Assembly (NCBI GenBank): GCA_005791325.1
Contig: SXXA01000023.1
Location: forward strand, 1-5,726
Direction: 5' to 3'
Source of the DNA: Actinomycetota bacterium
GTDB lineage: Bacteria > Margulisbacteria > Marinamargulisbacteria > SXXA01
DNA length: 5,726 bases
Shown: positions 4,800 through 5,726 of the stretch, in pieces
Position numbering within the stretch: the first letter of the stretch is position 1
Layout: every line of letters starts with the position of its first letter
The notes under the pieces: model-generated
Told to the model about the DNA's origin: nothing
The model's database searches: none
What the model saw: the letters and a program-made list of their open reading frames with translations, nothing else
Position numbers and translations under genes: made by a program

Positions 4800-5726
4800 C
4801 CAACTCACCAATCAACCCTATCAATATGGGTTTTCGACTAACATCGATACCGACGTGTTCCCCAAAGGATTAAACGAAGATGTCATTCGACAGTTGTCTG
4901 CCAAAAAACAAGAACCAGCTTTTATGCTTGATTTTCGCTTAAAAGCGTATCGCCATTGGCTCACCATGACCGAACCAACGTGGCAAAATGTGACTTATGC
5001 CCCCATTCATTACCAAGATATTCATTATTACGCCGCCCCCAAAGCCACCAAAAAAGCCGCTAGTTTGGATGAGGTCGACCCCGAATTGCTTCGCACCTTC
5101 GAAAAATTGGGTATCCCCCTCACCGAACAAAAACGCTTGGCCAACGTGGCCGTGGATGCCATTTTTGATAGTGTTTCGGTGGCCACCACTTTTAAAAAGA
5201 AATTATTGGATGTTGGGGTTATTTTTTGTCCTTTATCTGAAGCCATTCAAGAGTATCCGGATTTGGTCAAATCATATTTAGGATCAGTGGTTCCATACAC
5301 CGATAATTTTTTTGCGGCACTGAATTCTGCTGTATTTACGGAAGGTAGTTTTGTGTTTGTACCAAAAAACACGGTGTGCCCCATGGAATTATCCACCTAT
5401 TTTCGTATCAATACCCAAGAAACAGGGCAATTTGAACGAACATTGATTGTATGTGAATCGGGGGCATCTGTTAGTTATTTGGAAGGGTGTACGGCCCCTA
5501 TGTTTGATACCAATCAGTTGCATGCAGCGGTGGTTGAATTGGTTGCCCTAGATGATGCCACCATCAAATATTCAACGGTTCAAAATTGGTATGCAGGTGA
5601 CCCCAATACAGGTAAAGGTGGTATTTATAATTTTGTGACTAAACGGGGTAAATGTTTGGGGGCCCGATCTAAAATTTCGTGGACCCAAATTGAAACAGGG
5701 TCGGCGATTACCTGGAAATACCCCAG
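4783..5726 (+). CDS. sufB: Fe-S cluster assembly scaffold protein SufB (N-terminal 314 residues, cut by window end)
   Basis: SufB forms the SufBC2D scaffold, on which nascent Fe-S clusters are built with sulfur from SufS and energy from SufC. The frame is open from ATG 4783 to the window edge, giving 314 residues of a protein usually 465-495 long. Conserved blocks are easy to recognise: PKGLNEDVIRQLSAKKQEP (27-45), FRLKAYRHWL (51-60), VAVDAIFDSVSV (122-133), EGCTAP (234-239), QLHAAVVEL (245-253), KYSTVQNWY (262-270), NFVTKRG (283-289) and WTQIETGSAITWKYP (300-314). Cys236 in EGCTAP probably corresponds to E. coli Cys254, implicated in sulfur transfer. The later cluster-site Cys, His and Glu residues lie beyond the window. 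The order regulator-sufB suggests sufC, sufD and sufS follow. Expression should depend on the promoter before the Rrf2 gene and on translational coupling through the 17-bp overlap. Confidence 0.95.
   Translation, partial: MSELINQLTNQPYQYGFSTNIDTDVFPKGLNEDVIRQLSAKKQEPAFMLDFRLKAYRHWLTMTEPTWQNVTYAPIHYQDIHYYAAPKATKKAASLDEVDPELLRTFEKLGIPLTEQKRLANVAVDAIFDSVSVATTFKKKLLDVGVIFCPLSEAIQEYPDLVKSYLGSVVPYTDNFFAALNSAVFTEGSFVFVPKNTVCPMELSTYFRINTQETGQFERTLIVCESGASVSYLEGCTAPMFDTNQLHAAVVELVALDDATIKYSTVQNWYAGDPNTGKGGIYNFVTKRGKCLGARSKISWTQIETGSAITWKYP

Noticed and set aside
4997..5281. 94-aa plus-strand frame and overlapping minus-strand frames inside sufB
   Set aside because: They overlap sufB codons that are conserved throughout. 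The Pro/Lys-rich translation is a frame-shifted reading of sufB.

Overview
The window is an ordinary bacterial chromosomal stretch of moderate GC with four complete genes and one partial gene. It contains no tRNA or rRNA, CRISPR array, transposase or phage gene. In order these are: a secreted subtilisin-family (S8) protease (156-1784, +); hisF, the cyclase subunit of imidazole glycerol phosphate synthase (1803-2624, +); a CPA1-type K+/H+ antiporter (2619-4112, -); an Rrf2-family Fe-S regulator (4386-4799, +); and the first two thirds of sufB (4783 to the window end, +).

The organism cannot be named from this sequence. The protease ends in a beta-sandwich tail of the FlgD-Ig / type IX secretion sorting-domain kind (YPNP, LY..FG, GSN...W.L, LP.GTY, GK...LR). 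Such tails are typical of Bacteroidota and other FCB-group bacteria, but also occur in several uncultured candidate phyla. An Rrf2 regulator leading a suf operon is common in Proteobacteria and scattered elsewhere. A Gram-negative, possibly uncultured lineage is the best guess. Codon use looks the same in all five genes (CCC, ACC and GCC are frequent, beside AT-rich choices elsewhere), so nothing looks recently transferred.

Region by region: 1-155 is non-coding and holds a palindromic, G-rich repeat with a G-quadruplex motif, followed by a second small hairpin. The protease and hisF are 18 bp apart on the same strand. hisF and the antiporter converge, and their stop codons overlap within 6 bp, leaving no room for a separate terminator. 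From 4113 to 4385 lies a 273-bp divergent intergenic region. Its middle (4184-4320) is a dense cluster of nested inverted repeats, and its right end holds a good sigma70-like promoter and a hairpin or operator-like palindrome just ahead of the Rrf2 gene. The regulator and sufB overlap by 17 bp and must be co-transcribed. The likely logic is that the Rrf2 protein senses Fe-S status through three cysteines and controls its own operon for SUF cluster assembly.

I do not see a clearly new system. The most unusual material is the structured intergenic DNA: two separated hairpins with the same fold and compensatory base changes, mutually exclusive pairings, and the palindrome at the Rrf2-suf transcription start.
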